Assembly: GCA_002633025.1 (NCBI GenBank) | Contig: NMRB01001425.1 | Span: 84,916 to 148,915 of the forward strand | DNA from: Notospermus geniculatus | Taxonomy: Eukaryota; Nemertea; Pilidiophora; Heteronemertea; Lineidae | Direction: 5' to 3' | Length of the DNA: 64,000 nucleotides | Shown here: positions 10,768-24,100 of the stretch, piece by piece | How positions within the stretch are numbered: the first letter of the stretch is position 1 | Layout of the letters: each line of letters begins with the position of its first letter | Made by a program: the position numbers and the translations under genes | The notes under the pieces: model-generated | Seen by the model: only the letters and a program-made list of their open reading frames with translations | Told to the model about the DNA's origin: nothing | Database searches by the model: none

Positions 10768-11230
10768 CAATGGGGAACCAGCATGCTAAAATGAGGTGCT
10801 GGGCAACAACCCAGTTTTTTCACAGGAACGCATGCGCTGCGATGTTGAAAACGTCACTGACGTCGTGCATCGACCGTGACGTTATGTGAAATGCGTCATT
10901 TGGAATCAAATACGTCACTCTTCGGTCTGTTATTTACGCTAAAATAGTCAATTTTATCGATGAAATTCATCATGTTCCCGCTTGAATTTTCTTTTGAAAA
11001 TACTCAGATACATTTAGTCAGTCCTATACTTGATGATGAACGTGTAAAATTCAAAATCCAGTGGACTGCTCCAGGTATATTTAGGGCTAGAAGTAGGACT
11101 AGGGCTAGGTGTAGTTTCAGAATTTAAAATGGCAAATAACGTTGGTTTGACTTTTGACGTCATACTTTTAAGTTAACTGAGTTGTTCATCAGCACCACGT
11201 CACGGAGTAGTTCCGCCGGTTCCTCATTAC
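10768..11230. mobile_element. MITE family X (AATGRGGAACC ends), copy 1
   Basis: Left end AATGGGGAACC and right end TAGTTCCGCCGGTTCCTCAT are inverted. It shares ends and CGTCA-rich interior words (CACTGACGTCGT) with 52849-53219 and 56843-57218. It has no coding capacity. Confidence 0.65.
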
Positions 11231-11301
11231 ACTGTGTATCCTTTATGTAAGATTTACGTGCATAAATGGAATGAACCAAAGTCAAATATAGCATTATAGT
11301 A

Positions 11302-11739
11302 CAGTGGAACCCCGGTCGGCGACCACCTCAGTAACGCAACCAACCCGCAAACACGACCAATAACCCACTGGTGCCTTCTTAATTTAACATTTAAAGACCC
11401 CCGCTAAGCCGACCAACCCGGTATCCAGACAGCGACCACAATATGGTTCCCGATCTTAGTGATCTTTAACCATAATTAGGCCAAACACTAACAGTGGTTG
11501 CAACAGACCAATAAAGTTAGCAAACAACTCACTGAAAATCAAGAAGCCATAAATAAACAAAACAAATATACCAGCTGATAGACGGATCGTGGGATTTAGG
11601 CAGGCACGATCTGCCATTTTGGCCACCGACGATCATGTCTCGGCAGCTGGCTCTCAGGCCTCTCAGTAACGCGACCACCCCACAAACATGACCACTTGAG
11701 GAAGGTCCTGTCGGTGGTCGTGTTACAGGGGTTCCACTG
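11302..11739. mobile_element. Tc1/mariner-superfamily (pogo/Tigger-like) MITE
   Basis: Ends CAGTGGAACCCC and GGGGTTCCACTG are perfect inverted repeats flanked by TA on both sides (11300-11301 and 11740-11741), the target of Tc1/mariner/pogo elements. Internal words (CGACCACC, GTCGGTGGTCG) also pair. It has no transposase. It sits about 50 bp beyond the stop codon of gene A. Confidence 0.85.
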
Positions 11740-11789
11740 TATTTCAAATATTCAAGGTATCAGCTACAGTTAAATTTATGTCCATTACT

Positions 11790-12146
11790 TTAAACATCAT
11801 CAGCATCTTCATATCGTTCTCTAATTGTACGCATTACTCTCTTTGGCAGAGTGGCTCCCTTTTCTGTTAAGTGAAAGCCCCAGTAAATGACGCTGTCTAC
11901 TGGAATGATGTCAATCCAGGGCACCTTCTTTCCTGATACAACACAATAATCAGGTCGCCATACCCCAGTGTACGTTCCTTTGAACCAATGAATATTAATG
12001 TTGTCATCCTCCTTCGACACAACCTTCCCAATCCAGGGCCTAGAATCTGCCATCTCAGTGAATACGGCAGCCATGTCGCCAGGCTGAATGATGGATCGCT
12101 CATGCCCTTCCTCCTCCTCCTGGGGACCCTGATCACCGATCCGTAT
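11790..12146 (-). CDS. Gene A exon 10 (residues 695-812, stop)
   Basis: Acceptor ATTTTCAG, stop TAA at 11790-11792. An acidic start (PQEEEEGHE) precedes PGDMAAVFTEMADSRPWIGK and HWFKGTYTGVWRP, a small beta-rich domain. It resembles BAH or Tudor barrels in word pattern only. It ends in a charged tail. Confidence 0.85.
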   Translation of the reverse strand: MRIGDQGPQEEEEGHERSIIQPGDMAAVFTEMADSRPWIGKVVSKEDDNINIHWFKGTYTGVWRPDYCVVSGKKVPWIDIIPVDSVIYWGFHLTEKGATLPKRVMRTIRERYEDADDV

Positions 12147-15100
12147 CTGAAAATAGATACTAATGCAAGTAATCTGCATTTCTTTTTATCAAAAAAATAC
12201 TTCATCAACTGTGACTGAATGATTCTTTTTCCTCTAACATCGGTCCCACAAACTTTCCCATCATTCCGCCAATATCAATTCCTTGTGTGTGTCATCTATA
12301 CTATAATGGACGGTAGCCATGTTGGATTTTGTTATCAACCTGATTTGACCTAATATCTGCTATACCTTGCTATGTAATAAGTGTACACAGTTAGGGTGGA
12401 CCGGACTCTCTGCCCTATCTCCTCCTTAGTTAGGGCTTGAAGCCTACAAAGAGCGGCCTATGTGTACAGTACAATATGAGGAGATTGTATTAAGGAATTT
12501 TGGTTTTAAAAGAAGTGCTGGTTTGTATGAAAAAGAGAGAAAATCACATGTGTGGTGACCTGCGCTGCCATCTACAAGAATGGCAGTGACCTACTACCAC
12601 ACGGTGGGATGCATGTGAACCTAGCTATCATGAATCTGGGTCACCTTGGCATTAGCCTGGAGATAAGGCTGATTGTGTAATAAACAAGATGTGATGCTGC
12701 TGTTTAGAAAGTCAAAACTCCTCACTGCTCATGGATTTGACGGTTAACGATTAATAAATTAATAAACTACCCTTCTCCAAATAAACTCATCAATAAAGCA
12801 ACAGACCCTCTACCACAGAACATTCTAGACAAACTCCCTCCCTCAAAATGTGCGCGCCATGGGTGAATATGCTAGTAAGGGATAATGCGCTATGGCTAAA
12901 ACTACATCTACTCTAAAATTATTACACTCAACACAGGACATAATCTCAAACCATAATTGCCTGCACCCAATGCAGATATACATGTATTTCTATTTATAGG
13001 CTGGAAGTAGTCCCCAGCCTATTCTGGATTGCCATTTTCACTGTTACATCACCATTGCCTTTGTGAACTAGGCTTTGGTGAAGAGGCCTGTCACGGAGAT
13101 TGCTGATGTAGCTTTGGCAAAACTTGGCCATGCCAGGTGAGAGAGTCGATGAGTCAAGACAGTATGAAACATTGAAGTTGGGTTGCAGTATGAAGAAGCA
13201 ATGCCAATGGACTTGTCTGCAAAATCTTTCCATAGGATAAGACCTAAAGTAAGTACGATATTCTGCATCACATTAATTCTACTTCTAATCAAACCAAAAT
13301 TCTGCAAACCATATTTCTAACACCTAACAGACATACATTCCGCTTGTAAGTTCAACTGGTTCCATTGTGCTCACTACGTTACCTAATGTCCCCCCTTTGG
13401 GGTGATATGTCTCCCTCGCAAAGCCTCAGGAGACGTTTCATCCCAGCAGGGTGACATTCGGTATGTCACCCGACATTTCGTACAACATTTTTTATCTCGT
13501 ACTGAAAGTCTATTTGATTGAACAAGACTTTCTTTTATGAAAGCTTAGAATCAAAGCTACGTGACATAATGCATCCACAGTGATGCGACATCACATGCTG
13601 AGTGTTGAATTCCACTGGATGACTGACAAATGATTGAGTGTGTTCAAAACAAGACCCAACAAAGACTTCCGGGCGTTTTGAGTTAACCATTTTGCATCAA
13701 GGCTACTGCTCACTTTGTACATTGATTGTAATGAGAATGTGAGTGGTAAGAGATAAGGTACCGTAAAACAAGACGGTCTGGCAAAGTAGCCCCCAGGTGG
13801 GCAAAGTTTTACGGTATATGTTGCCATGCAGTATTTCAATGAACAGCAAGCACTTTTGCATAAAGTTTGGTATCATTATATTGCTAGTCAAAGACAGACA
13901 AGAGATAGTTCACTCACGGGATGGCAAGTCCTCTGGAATCCTTCTTCTATTTCAATTAGGTTCTCAGGCAGAGGAACTTCTTCTTCCCTCGCTCTGTGTT
14001 GCTTGACAGCTTGGACAAGAAGTTGCACATCTGTACAGTCTGGTTCTTCATTTATCTGCATGACATAACAGACAAACAATTATATATTTAGTCTGCATTG
14101 CTGTATTTTCTTGCAAGAAAATAACACGTTTGTTTTGGTCACGTGACAGTAAAACTGCACATGCAATGCACCTCATGCTTAAAAAAAAATGGGAGAGTGA
14201 TTCTGATAATGTTAACCCTCAGTATTTACAATGACGCATGCAGTGATTCCCCCCAGGATGTTGGACGGGCAGGGTGGGGCTTCTAAGTGGCACTTTCTGG
14301 CGTGATTGAGTTCCAAGGAGTGGGGGCAACTACAGCAGAAGGTTTTCATCCAAAAGGGCCGAATTCACTTGCTTCGTACCACACGCGAGGCTCCATCCGG
14401 ATAGAATGATGTCAAAGAGGGCACTTCCAATTAATTTGAGCAGCAGTACAGCTGGTTGCAGAGGGGTAGAGACACCTAATATAAATTCCGGTCTTTAACA
14501 CAAAAACCAAAATTATTTTATTCACACAGTTTGTTTGAGGCAGGGGCGGATCCAGGATTTTGGAATCCGGGGGGGGGGGGGGGNNNNNNNNNNNNNNNNN
14601 NNNNNNNNNNNNNNNNNNNNNNNNNNNNNNNNNNNNNNNNNNNNNNNNNNNNNNNNNNNNNNNNNNNNNNNNNNNNNNNNNNNNNNNNNNNNNNNNNNNN
14701 NNNNNNNNNNNNNNNNNNNNNNNNNNNNNNNNNNNNNNNNNNNNNNNNNNNNNNNNNNNNNNNNNNNNNNNNNNNNNNNNNNNNNNNNNNNNNNNNNNNN
14801 NNNNNNNNNNNNNNNNNNNNNNNNNNNNNNNNNNNNNNNNNNNNNNNNNNNNNNNNNNNNNNNNNNNNNNNNNNNNNNNNNNNNNNNNNNNNNNNNNNNN
14901 NNNNNNNNNNNNNNNNNNNNNNNNNNNNNNNNNNNNNNNNNNNNNNNNNNNNNNNNNNNNNNNNNNNNNNNNNNNNNNNNNNNNNNNNNNNNNNNNNNNN
15001 NNNNNNNNNNNNNNNNNNNNNNNNNNNNNNNNNNNNNNNNNNNNNNNNNNNNNNNNNNNNNNNNNNNNNNNNNNNNNNNNNNNNNNNNNNNNNNNNNNNN

Positions 15101-18100
15101 NNNNNNNNNNNNNNNNNNNNNNNNNNNNNNNNNNNNNNNNNNNNNNNNNNNNNNNNNNNNNNNNNNNNNNNNNNNNNNNNNNNNNNNNNNNNNNNNNNNC
15201 CCCCCCAACAGTTTTCATGGACAGCCCGGTGATTTCAGTCCAGGCCTTTTGCCTGTTATTCTCTTCCAGCATATTTAATATTCCAATGTCCAGAGTGGAC
15301 TGGAAGCAGAAAAGAAAAGTCTTCCCAAATGAAAATCAATTAGTCAGCATTGCAACCTGAGCAGGAAGGCCAGGGGCAAAGCCACTAGCAGTGTTAATTT
15401 TAGGATTTCAGAAGGGCATGGGGCAGACTTTGTGAAAAGGGCACTTCAACCTATAAAAAGGGACTTTTCATTCTTGACATTTCTACTAACGGAATTTGAG
15501 AAGCTTGTCAGTTAACAGCCAACTCCACTCAACAGCCAATTTAAGCCAGTTATGAGTTTCTAAGGTGGTATGACCAAAAGGGACCATGGAAGAGGGTCTG
15601 GGGGTAACAAAACGTAAAATTTTTTTAGGGGCATGGCGCCAAGGGGGTTAAAAAACGGCACAGTGGCACCCCCTTTTAGGGCATGGCGCGCCGCTACTTT
15701 AACACTGCCTAGAATTAACACTGACTAGGCCTGGTTGACAGGACACTGTACATGAAAGGCACATCATGCTAAAGAAAGTTGGAGAGTGATAATGTAATTG
15801 TAACCTTCTGTATTACAATGAACGCATGAAGCAGACATTGCATGATATACACAAGGTGAATCAAAGTGAATGTGCATGTAAATAGGACATTGAGTGCCAT
15901 AGTCAATAAACTGCAACATCACAATCGCACAATGTGATACCATTACACCACAGAGTTTGTTATCTCTGGCGAGAGTCGAACTCGCAACCCCTGGATGACA
16001 GGACACTGCACATGAAAGGCACCTCATGCTAAAAAAAATGGAGAGTGATAATGTAACCTTCTGTATTACAATGAACGCATGAAGCAGACATTGCATGATA
16101 TACACAAGGTGAATCAAAGTGAATGTGCATGTAAATAGGACATTGAGTGCCATAGTCAATAAACTGCAACGTCACAATCGCACCAATGTGATACCATTAC
16201 ACCACAGAGTGATATATCTCTGGCGAGAGTCGAACTTGCAACCCCTGGATGACAGGACACTGCACATGAAAGGCACCTCATGCTAAAAAAAATTGGAGAG
16301 TGATAATGTAACCTACTGTATTACAATGAACGCATGAAGCAGACATTGCATAACATACAGAAGGTGAATCAAACTGAATGACATTGTACATGAGGTGAAT
16401 CGACAATATCATTACATTCTAATAAGATTTTGAAGGAAGACAGAGTGAATGTTACTGCCAAAAATATTTTGGGTTACTGCAATCACAATCACACCAATGT
16501 GATACCATTACACAATAGTTTTTTGACCCTTGCAAGAATCGGAACTCGCAATCCCTGGTTGTCAGGATATCGCATGCAAGACAAGTCACACCCCCTGCTG
16601 AAAAAGGTGAATAGTGATAATGTTATCTTATGTGTTTACAAAAAATGAATGCATAATGTTGACACTGCAAACAAACAGTCCAAAATAGAACTCCTTGATG
16701 ACCCGAAACACTGGATCCTTGGGAAAACTATGAATTGTGGCTCCATTCTCCAAGTCCCGCTCATGCCGACAGTGCACTTCTTCACCATATTTCAAGCACA
16801 AAACTAGTTTTAAAAGTGCTGCTACAAATTGGCATGGCCACAGCACCAGCTGTTCAGTGCTTTCGAATGTACCAGAAGAACAAATGTCATTGAATGAAAA
16901 ATGTTAAATGAAATGTTCCAGTACGGCTTCGAGTTCCTGGGTATTAAATACATATGTATCAGCAAAATTTCAAGCTCAAAACATTCTTGCTTGATTAATT
17001 TATTACATACATGTATGTGCCGATTCATTTTCCAAAATGACCACTTGGCAAGTTGGTAACCATATAAATGTGTACCAGTGTCAAATGAGGAACTTTTCTG
17101 CCTTTACCTGCCGTTAGAGGCCGCCTGTAGCGGTCCTAGAACGTCGCAAAATTTGCCGTCAAATGCGTGAGCCACGGCGCCCACGTCATTATGGACGACG
17201 TTGTGGCGTGCATTTCTGCCCTGTGACGTCAAATTTCATGACGTTCTTGGACCGCTAACTCGTAGCGGCCTCTGACGGCACGAAAAATCCCCATTCAAAT
17301 AGCCATAAAAAGTGTCACCAAATTGTAGAACTTTAACTCTGGCCTCTGCGACCTTGAAAAGTACATGTAGTGCCATATTAAAAAAGGGTGATCATCGCGC
17401 GATTAAGGGTGTTTAGCCTAATCGGCGTACAAATTCTGCATTACACAGGTTAAAGGCCTAGAAAACTATTGTCTGATGTCTGTATGGTGCTTCACCAGAG
17501 GCGTTTACCCACAGGATAATCATACACATCTAAGCCCAAGAGGACAAAGGAAATGTTGAACGATCAGGCAGGCTTGTCCAGCATTTGTGCAAAACTTTCT
17601 TTTGTCCTCCCACACTGAGCCACAGGAAAGTTAGACGCGTGTGATCATCGTGTGGGTAAATGCCAGAGATCAGGCCGCATACTGAAGGCAGAACAATAGT
17701 TTTATACGCCTTTAACCTGTGTAATGCAGAATTGTACGCTCATTAGGCTAAACACCCTTTTTGAATGCGGCCCGTACATTTTAAATCTGGATTAAAGTTG
17801 TAGTGTCAACATATCATACCATATGTATACACACAATACATTTGTGACTCACCTGCGTTAACTCTTCAAGGAAGTGTTCCCACCAGCTCTGCGCTTCAGA
17901 AGATAGTCTCCTATAGTAGCTTGGGAAGTCCTTTTGGAGACTGCCCAACTCCATCCTCTCAGTTGACGGCATGACTACAGATATTGGTTGAGTTACCTCC
18001 AGTTGTCTCTGGAAAATAAATTTCAAGTAAGACTTGTTTGAGTTTGTTAAAAGAATGTACATGTACATGCATTTCTTTATATATCATTTTGAATTTGAAC

Positions 18101-21100
18101 TGACACTTTCAGCTATTAGGTGATCCTATAATGTCCTTGAGCATGAGAGTTCTCTATTGCGAGTTGATATCTCTCATGATTCAGTTGACAATTTGTCAAG
18201 TTATTGATGGGCTCATTCTGTAAAATCAGAGGAGTGCATCATCCTAAAGGGGAGTGCAGTCTAAAACAAGCTTTACAATGATTACGGTACAATGAAATTC
18301 CGCAGGCAAAACTGCCAGCAGACCTTAAAAAAAGAAGTTAAAGTTTGGGTTTATAGTCTGATATCAACAACGGTTGAGGTGTCATCCGAATTCTCACTTT
18401 AACTCCAGTCTATCCTGAAACCTTTCAGTAAAACTCAGATGAGCTGCTCATTCAGCGCTACAGTCTGAGCGTTTCCAACCGGTACCCATTTATACACCTG
18501 GGTGGAGAGAGGCCAGTAAGGCAAAGAGACCTGCCCAAAGTCTCACGCCAGCAGCGGGATTCGAACCCGGGATCCTCTGACTGCTAATCTGAGGCCCGAA
18601 CCACTACACCACCGTTGCTCCTACACCACCGTGGCTCCAGTGTGTCATGACATGACACACTGTGTGAAAATTAAGTGGGTTTACCTTCAGGCAAACATAT
18701 CCAGCAGTGTGCTGTGGAAGCCATTCTTCATGATACCAGCACTTGTGGAACATCCGTGTACTTCCATCCACTTTGATGAATTTGAAAATATGGGACTTTG
18801 TATGTCCGGTAAAAGGGGAGGGTAGCACTGGCAGAACGAAAGACTTCCAGTCTAACACTTTGTCAATTTCCTTCGTCTGAATTCTTGGGTCAAAACCTTT
18901 GTGGACCACATCTTTAAATTCTGAAAATAAACTCAACATTAGAATCAGCAGTGGGCATTGCAGTATACAGCAAAGTCATCAGAACTCTACTGGTTTGGCA
19001 AAGCTACGTGGCAAATTATGCTGAAATTAATCAGTCAATTGCACCCTTGCCAATTTCCAAGTAAAAAGAGTATTATTTTTACTCTTCTTTTCAGAATTTG
19101 AAGCGTATTTTCACTCTTCAAAGGGTATTCCATTAGTAAGGTACGCTGAAGGGGTTATTGTCGTCCTGGGTACACATAAAGTGTACCCAGGTTCGATGTC
19201 GTCAAGTGAAATTGTACCCTGGGTCCACTTTCTTGTTAGAAACTGTACCCAGGTTCTGATTTAGAGACCTCGGGGCGAGGTTGTTCTCGGTGAAGTCACT
19301 TGATATTGTGCCTGCAAGTTGGCCGTGCAAAAGCTAAAGAAGAGAAGTTGGAAGAATTTTATTTTTGACCAGCTGGACAGTTTTCAACCTTGGATGGTCA
19401 ATCAACTCGCCAGCTAGACAAGAAAACATGTCATTTCCATGTAGGCCTACATGTGCATGTGCCATTGTGCATGGCCATGATGGGTTTGTTTGATCACGTG
19501 TCATATCTGGGCAAACACTACGGGCCTTTGTGTTCCATTGTTTGGGGAGGTGTGAAAAAGGGCCCGGATTATAATCGGATTATAGAGGGGCAATTAGCTC
19601 GCTGTTCCTCCTGTCAGTATAATTCCTCCAAGGTCATAGCAACAGGATCCTGGAACCAACATACGCTAATTCACGTATCCCACGAAATCTTGAGAATGAG
19701 CTCGTCCCTAGGTCTCTAAATCTGAACCTGGGTACAGTTTGTAACAAGAAAGTGGACCCAGGGTACAATTTCACTTGACGACATCGAACCTGGGTACACT
19801 TTATGTGTACCCAGGACGACAATAACCCCTTCAGCGTAAGGTACTGCAAACTGATGAATCTCAAGGAGTGTTTCATTCTTTCAGTTCTGCAATGGAAGAG
19901 TATTTTGTGATTTCAAGGAGTATTTTAAGCAAATACTCCTGTTATCTTAAGCCCTGAATGTAGGAACAATATAGGAATTTTAAATAAATTCTTTGGATGG
20001 CGTGTTTGCGCGCGTTTGGCAGCCATCTTGTAAACTGAAACTTGATTTTTTTTCAAAAGTGACCTTCCTCTACCAGGGTGTGAAGATGAGTTGTGGCCTG
20101 ACACATGCCTATTTCAAGTTTAAATTAAAATGTCACCTGCCATCCAGCAAAATCTAGACTAAATCAATGTGAGCTTGGCAGGTTGAGATGAAATGTTTGT
20201 CAATTTCAGTATTGTCTATTTATTGTGAAATGTGATTGAAATAGAATCAGTCAGATTTCACAATAGACAGACAATACAATATGAATCAATCAACCTTTTA
20301 TCTGTGAATGCATGTCATTATTTGTCAAATAAAAATAAAATAGGGCTACCACATTATAATTTATTTACCTAACCGGGCAGTTGTCATTCATTGCATCATC
20401 CAAAATAGGCTTGGTAAAAGTTTGAAAAGGACCCTCGGTCTCTTGGAATGGAGGGCCCAGCCAAGTTATGACTAATCCTAACCCTGACCTACTTGTTATC
20501 AGGTTACTGGGTTGTTTGAAATGGACATCATACAACCTCGGCCCGCCGACTGCCACGAAACTCCGATAGCACTAACAGGGCCTAACAGAGAAATTCTCTA
20601 ATGGTAAAAGGCATTGCATACCTCTCTGTTAGGCACTGTTAGTGCTATCGGGGTTTCGTGACGGCCCGCCCGGCATGGTCTCCAGAACAAAGTTCGGGTC
20701 CCCATTTGCTATTTTTTTGCCCAACCTGTAGTCACCCCAACATACAAAAAACAATACAAAAAAACAATACGATTGGATGAACAGTTGTCCGTGAAATTAA
20801 AGGTGCTCTAGTTCGAATTGTAAACATTACGGTGTGCCACCTATTGTCAACTTCTGGTACCCCGATACAAATCAGATAAAATCAAATTAAATATAGCCTT
20901 TCACAGCTTTTGGTTTGTTTCTGAGCGTAAAATCATCAGTTACAAGAATATTTATCGAGATCGATAGATAACATTAATGTTCTGGTATACACGGTGCTGC
21001 CACCTATCCGCAGGAAAATAACTATTATAATCAACCATAATAAATAAATAAATAAACTGTAATGTTTACAATTCGAACTAGAGTGCCTTTAATGGAAGCT

Positions 21101-24100
21101 GATTTCAAGACGGCAGCTCTGGTAGCCACATTGTAAATCAATGCATTAATTTCTTGGTCAGCCTTACCATCAACTGTAGAAATCTTCTCCTTCGATCTAA
21201 TTGCTTCTGCCACACATCTGAAAAAAGTGTAGGCTACTGTGGTTTTAAACATGTTTAATTACAAACTATAAGTTGACTTGTCATTCAATTTGAAGACCAC
21301 CCTTGAAAAATGAGACATAACGTGGCAGAGTTCAATGCAGTTACTTCATTCTGGTTCTTATCTTGTGCAACTTTAATACCGTACCTCACTGGATGTGATG
21401 GGTCACATATAACACAACAACTAACACATAGAATTAAATGATTAATCACTGACCAACCTACCGGAACATCTGATCTACATCCTCATGGGTATGACCAACT
21501 GGGAGAAAATTCATAACTATCTGAAATGGAAATCAAAATCCGATTCTATAACCGAACACAATTCTGTGACCACACGAGTTGTTATAAGGCCTAATAGAAA
21601 ACATTATCTGACACATCACGATAATAATCCCCCTCCACAAATTCCACACACAGCGACAGTAACACATCCACTGAACGCTGCATGAATACTGACTGTATGC
21701 CTACATGTCAGCTGTTACCATGGTCACTGTACTGACTGACCCGACCTCAATGTCTCTGTGTGTCATAGTGTCATGGCCAGGCATCATAGTCATTTACCAT
21801 ACTGCACCATGTGGATGCACTCTCACTCCTGAGTCTCACCCCATTTTCTATATCGCACAAGCATCAGAGTGTAACTTGGATTCAACATGGGAAAGCAGAC
21901 ACTCATTTTTTAAATCGGTAGGCGAGCTAAATTGTTTCCCTCAATTTCATTAGGAGAGCGATTTTACAGAAAATAGCTCTCCTCAATAACAAAAATAGCA
22001 ATATGACCTAACACAGATTTAGGAGAGTGATAAAATTATAGCTCTCCTGAAACTAATTTCAGATAAAGTACATGTAGTACGTGTATAAAGTCAATTTCCA
22101 GAATATTTAGCAAATTTTTGACCCCAACCGGGGTCTTCTTCAGGCTGGAACTTTACAATCTGAAACTCTAGAAAAGACTTTTCTAGAGTTTCAGATTGTA
22201 AAGTTCCAGCCTGTAGAAGACCCCGCTTGGGGTCGAAAATTTGCTAAATATTCTGGAAATTGACTTTATATACCGGGTACTTTATCATACATGTCATTGT
22301 GTGTCGATTTTTGTGTTCGCCTTCTCTTTGAAACTAATTTCAAGATAGTCAATGTTGTGCTAGAGACTGATCACTCCCCTCAAAAATGAGTGTCTGGGAA
22401 AGATATCAGTTCGATACATTGCTTTCATCAACTGGCCCCTGTAGGCTACATTTTCATACAGAAATAATGAGACAAATTCTTACCTCATCAAATACTCCCT
22501 CCTCCACAAGAAAGAAGAGGAAAGAGATGACGTATTTGTTTTTGTTCTCTCTCCAACAGTTGTCCAGTTGGAGATGAAGTTTTGGCTTCAGAATTGCTAT
22601 GTGACTCCTCAACACATCTACAAGAACCGAGATGGTCAAGTTCGAATCGTGGGGATATTGGTTGTAGTCAATGTATGCTAGAGGAATCACACAGCCATGG
22701 CTGTTCATGGGTTGGCAGTGGATCTTCACACCTAGAAGAAAATGACAATGACCAGAGGAATGCTGCAATTACATGTGACAGAATCAGATGAGTGGATTTA
22801 TCAAAAAAACATTGGTCCACACCATTCTCAGCCAGAAATGTGTGGTCAAAATTACTTGTCCCATTCCCACACTTCAATATTCCATTGGTCCACCTCTATG
22901 ATACCTTCAGATCGGAACTTGGTGTCATTTTTTTGGTCTGCATGCAATTGCATGCAAGGTAATCAAGTTGAATAATGCTCACAATCATGAAGTCAATATA
23001 GACTAAAAAAAGAGCACAACACCTGACAGTCCAGCATCACAACGTCCCGTTCTACATGTGCATGACCAGGCCTTGAAGTTTAAAAGGCAAGTTGTTTTTG
23101 TGAACAATAGAAATTCTATTGTTCACAAAAACGGCTCACCTTAAACTTCAAGGCCAGTGGTTCGAGGCAAAAGACTATAGGTAAAAGAGAAAAATGACTC
23201 AGAATTTGAAAAGTGTCCCAATATTTCTGTGTACACTCTTGTAGGAAAGCAAAAGGACAGCAAGTTATCATAAATATCTCAAAAACCACTGGAGCTACAG
23301 CAATGGTATTTGCACCCAGTCTGTAGCAACATGTTGGGCATAGAACCCTGGTGTTTTGACAAAAATCAATTTTAATTGAGAAAATGACATTTTGTAAAAC
23401 GACTTTTTTCACAATTTTTGAAAAATCGTCCGATTTCAAATTTTCTTTCTTCATTACATTCCACTTGACTGACTGACCAACATCTGCAACTTTTCCCTTT
23501 TAAAATATCAAGAGAAAGTGCCTCTTGTTGCATTTTTCAGCAAAATAAATCCCACTCATAGTCATACAGTCAAACGGACAACACCTCTAGGACAGCCCTC
23601 TTAGCCGGGAATCTTGTTGTCATAACAGACAGTGATCAACAAAACCTGTGGTCTCCCAAGACCCTTGTTATATTGACAGTATGACGTAACTTCCTTTTAC
23701 AAATAAAAGCCAATTCATGGTATTGATAAGGTTTTGCACTGAACAGACATGGGTTGAAGTCAGTGTCACTTCTCATTTGGTGCATAACGTGAGAACTGAA
23801 CTGGAACTGCCTAGGCCTGCTCTTCAGAGTATAAAATCCTAAAGAGGGGCTGTCCCAGAGGTGTTTCCAGATGACTGTCTGAGTGGGATTTATTTTTGCT
23901 AAAAAATGCCAAAAAAGGCATTTTCTCGTGAGATTCTAAAAAGGATAAGTTGCAGATGTTGGTCAGTCAGGCAAGTTGAATACAATGAAGAAAGAAAATT
24001 TGAAATCGGACGATTTTTCAAAAATTGTCAAAAAAGTGATTTTATAAAATGTCATTTTTCTCTTAAAATTAATTAAAATTGATTTTTGTCAAAACACCAG

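Noticed and set aside
12994-13307. Possible extra exon of gene A
   Set aside because: Exons 9 and 10 already join in phase, and the frame has no convincing acceptor and donor pair.
14412-15360. Several long ORFs on both strands
   Set aside because: They exist only because the N gap contains no stops.
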